Shown here: positions 63,711-64,000 of the stretch, in pieces
Layout of the letters: every line of letters starts with the position of its first letter
How positions within the stretch are numbered: the first letter of the stretch is position 1
NCBI GenBank assembly: GCA_917880885.1
Contig: OU862920.1
Location: forward strand, 5,201,001 to 5,265,000
Reading direction: 5' to 3'
Length of the DNA: 64,000 bases
Source of the DNA: Limnephilus marmoratus
Taxonomy: Eukaryota; Arthropoda; Insecta; Trichoptera; Limnephilidae
The notes under the pieces: model-generated
The model's input: only the letters and a program-made list of their open reading frames with translations
What the model was told of the DNA's origin: nothing
Database searches by the model: none
Program-made: the position numbers and the translations under genes

Positions 63711-64000
63711 CAAAAATAAATAACAAAAATAATTTTGGTTTAATAATATAATAATTTTGGTCTTATAATATAATAATTTTTATTATAAGACTTAATAATT
63801 AATTTTAATTTTTATTATTATAATAATTTCTAAAATCTAAAATCGTATCTACTGTTACTAATCTTACATATGCCATGTAAATCAGTAACCTGCTGATACT
63901 GTCCTCTTTGGAATAAAATTGGAATAATTAATATAATATATTGAATAAAAATGGTTCAGCGCTTGGCTGAACCCCTGTTGTGAATTCTAGTAGTTAATCA
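63711..64000. other. No gene; AT repeats
   Basis: TAATAATTTT-type imperfect repeats 63735-63830. Nothing else. Confidence 0.5.

Overview
This is eukaryotic, AT-rich, transposon-dense intergenic or intronic DNA from an insect, most likely a moth or butterfly. The inference rests on Helitrons with lepidopteran-style 5' (TCTATATATTATA..., TCCTACTAATATTATAAA...) and 3' (...GGGTCAGCTAG-T, ...GCTAG-T) ends, a tRNA-headed SINE, LINEs whose first ORF carries a baculovirus FP25K-like domain, and a mix of mariner, copia and gypsy copies. I find no convincing host protein-coding gene, rRNA or functional tRNA gene. Almost every long reading frame belongs to a mobile element.

Layout. 1-3.3 kb: 3' part of a Ty3/gypsy element with an open Gag-protease-integrase frame but no reverse transcriptase (RT), and its 3' LTR. 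3.4-5.2 kb: Helitron split by a 5'-truncated LINE. 5.2-13.3 kb: small interspersed repeats (called here families A, B and C), another Helitron and an internally deleted mariner. 13.3-15.2 kb: LINE insertion with 11-bp target-site duplications (TSDs) and an uninterrupted RT frame. 16.7-23.3 kb: repeats, a TIR element, an RTE-like LINE tail and two oppositely oriented SINEs. 23.4-27.15 kb: young copia element (LTRs differ at 1 of 138 positions, 5-bp TSD) that has also lost its RT core. 27.3-31.0 kb: LINE with ORF1 and ORF2. 31.0-32.2 kb: GIY-YIG endonuclease of a Penelope-like element next to a hammerhead-bearing repeat broken by another LINE tail. 33-45 kb: solo hammerhead-like motif, SINE pieces, a TTA-flanked MITE, a C/T-rich Helitron, LINE remnants and a hAT element with an 8-bp TSD. 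47.1-49.8 kb: 77-bp satellite interrupted by a Helitron that carries its own tandem array. 50-56.7 kb: Helitrons, LINE tails and long hairpins. 57.5-58.0 kb: foldback element with a hammerhead-like core in each arm. 58.3-64 kb: Helitrons, LINE tails, mostly unassigned sequence, and a last hammerhead-type repeat.

The most interesting layer is the hammerhead-like RNA motifs: CTGANGA, a hairpin, GAAA, then a short palindromic or hairpin stem III. They recur in several unrelated-looking repeats, and one family lies beside a Penelope-type nuclease remnant. The second is that both LTR elements have lost RT while keeping most other domains, which fits non-autonomous derivatives mobilised in trans. 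The dense nesting gives a relative insertion history. All calls come from reading the sequence. Family-level names are given only where domains or termini support them; the letters A, B, C, C2 and SINE1/2 are local labels.
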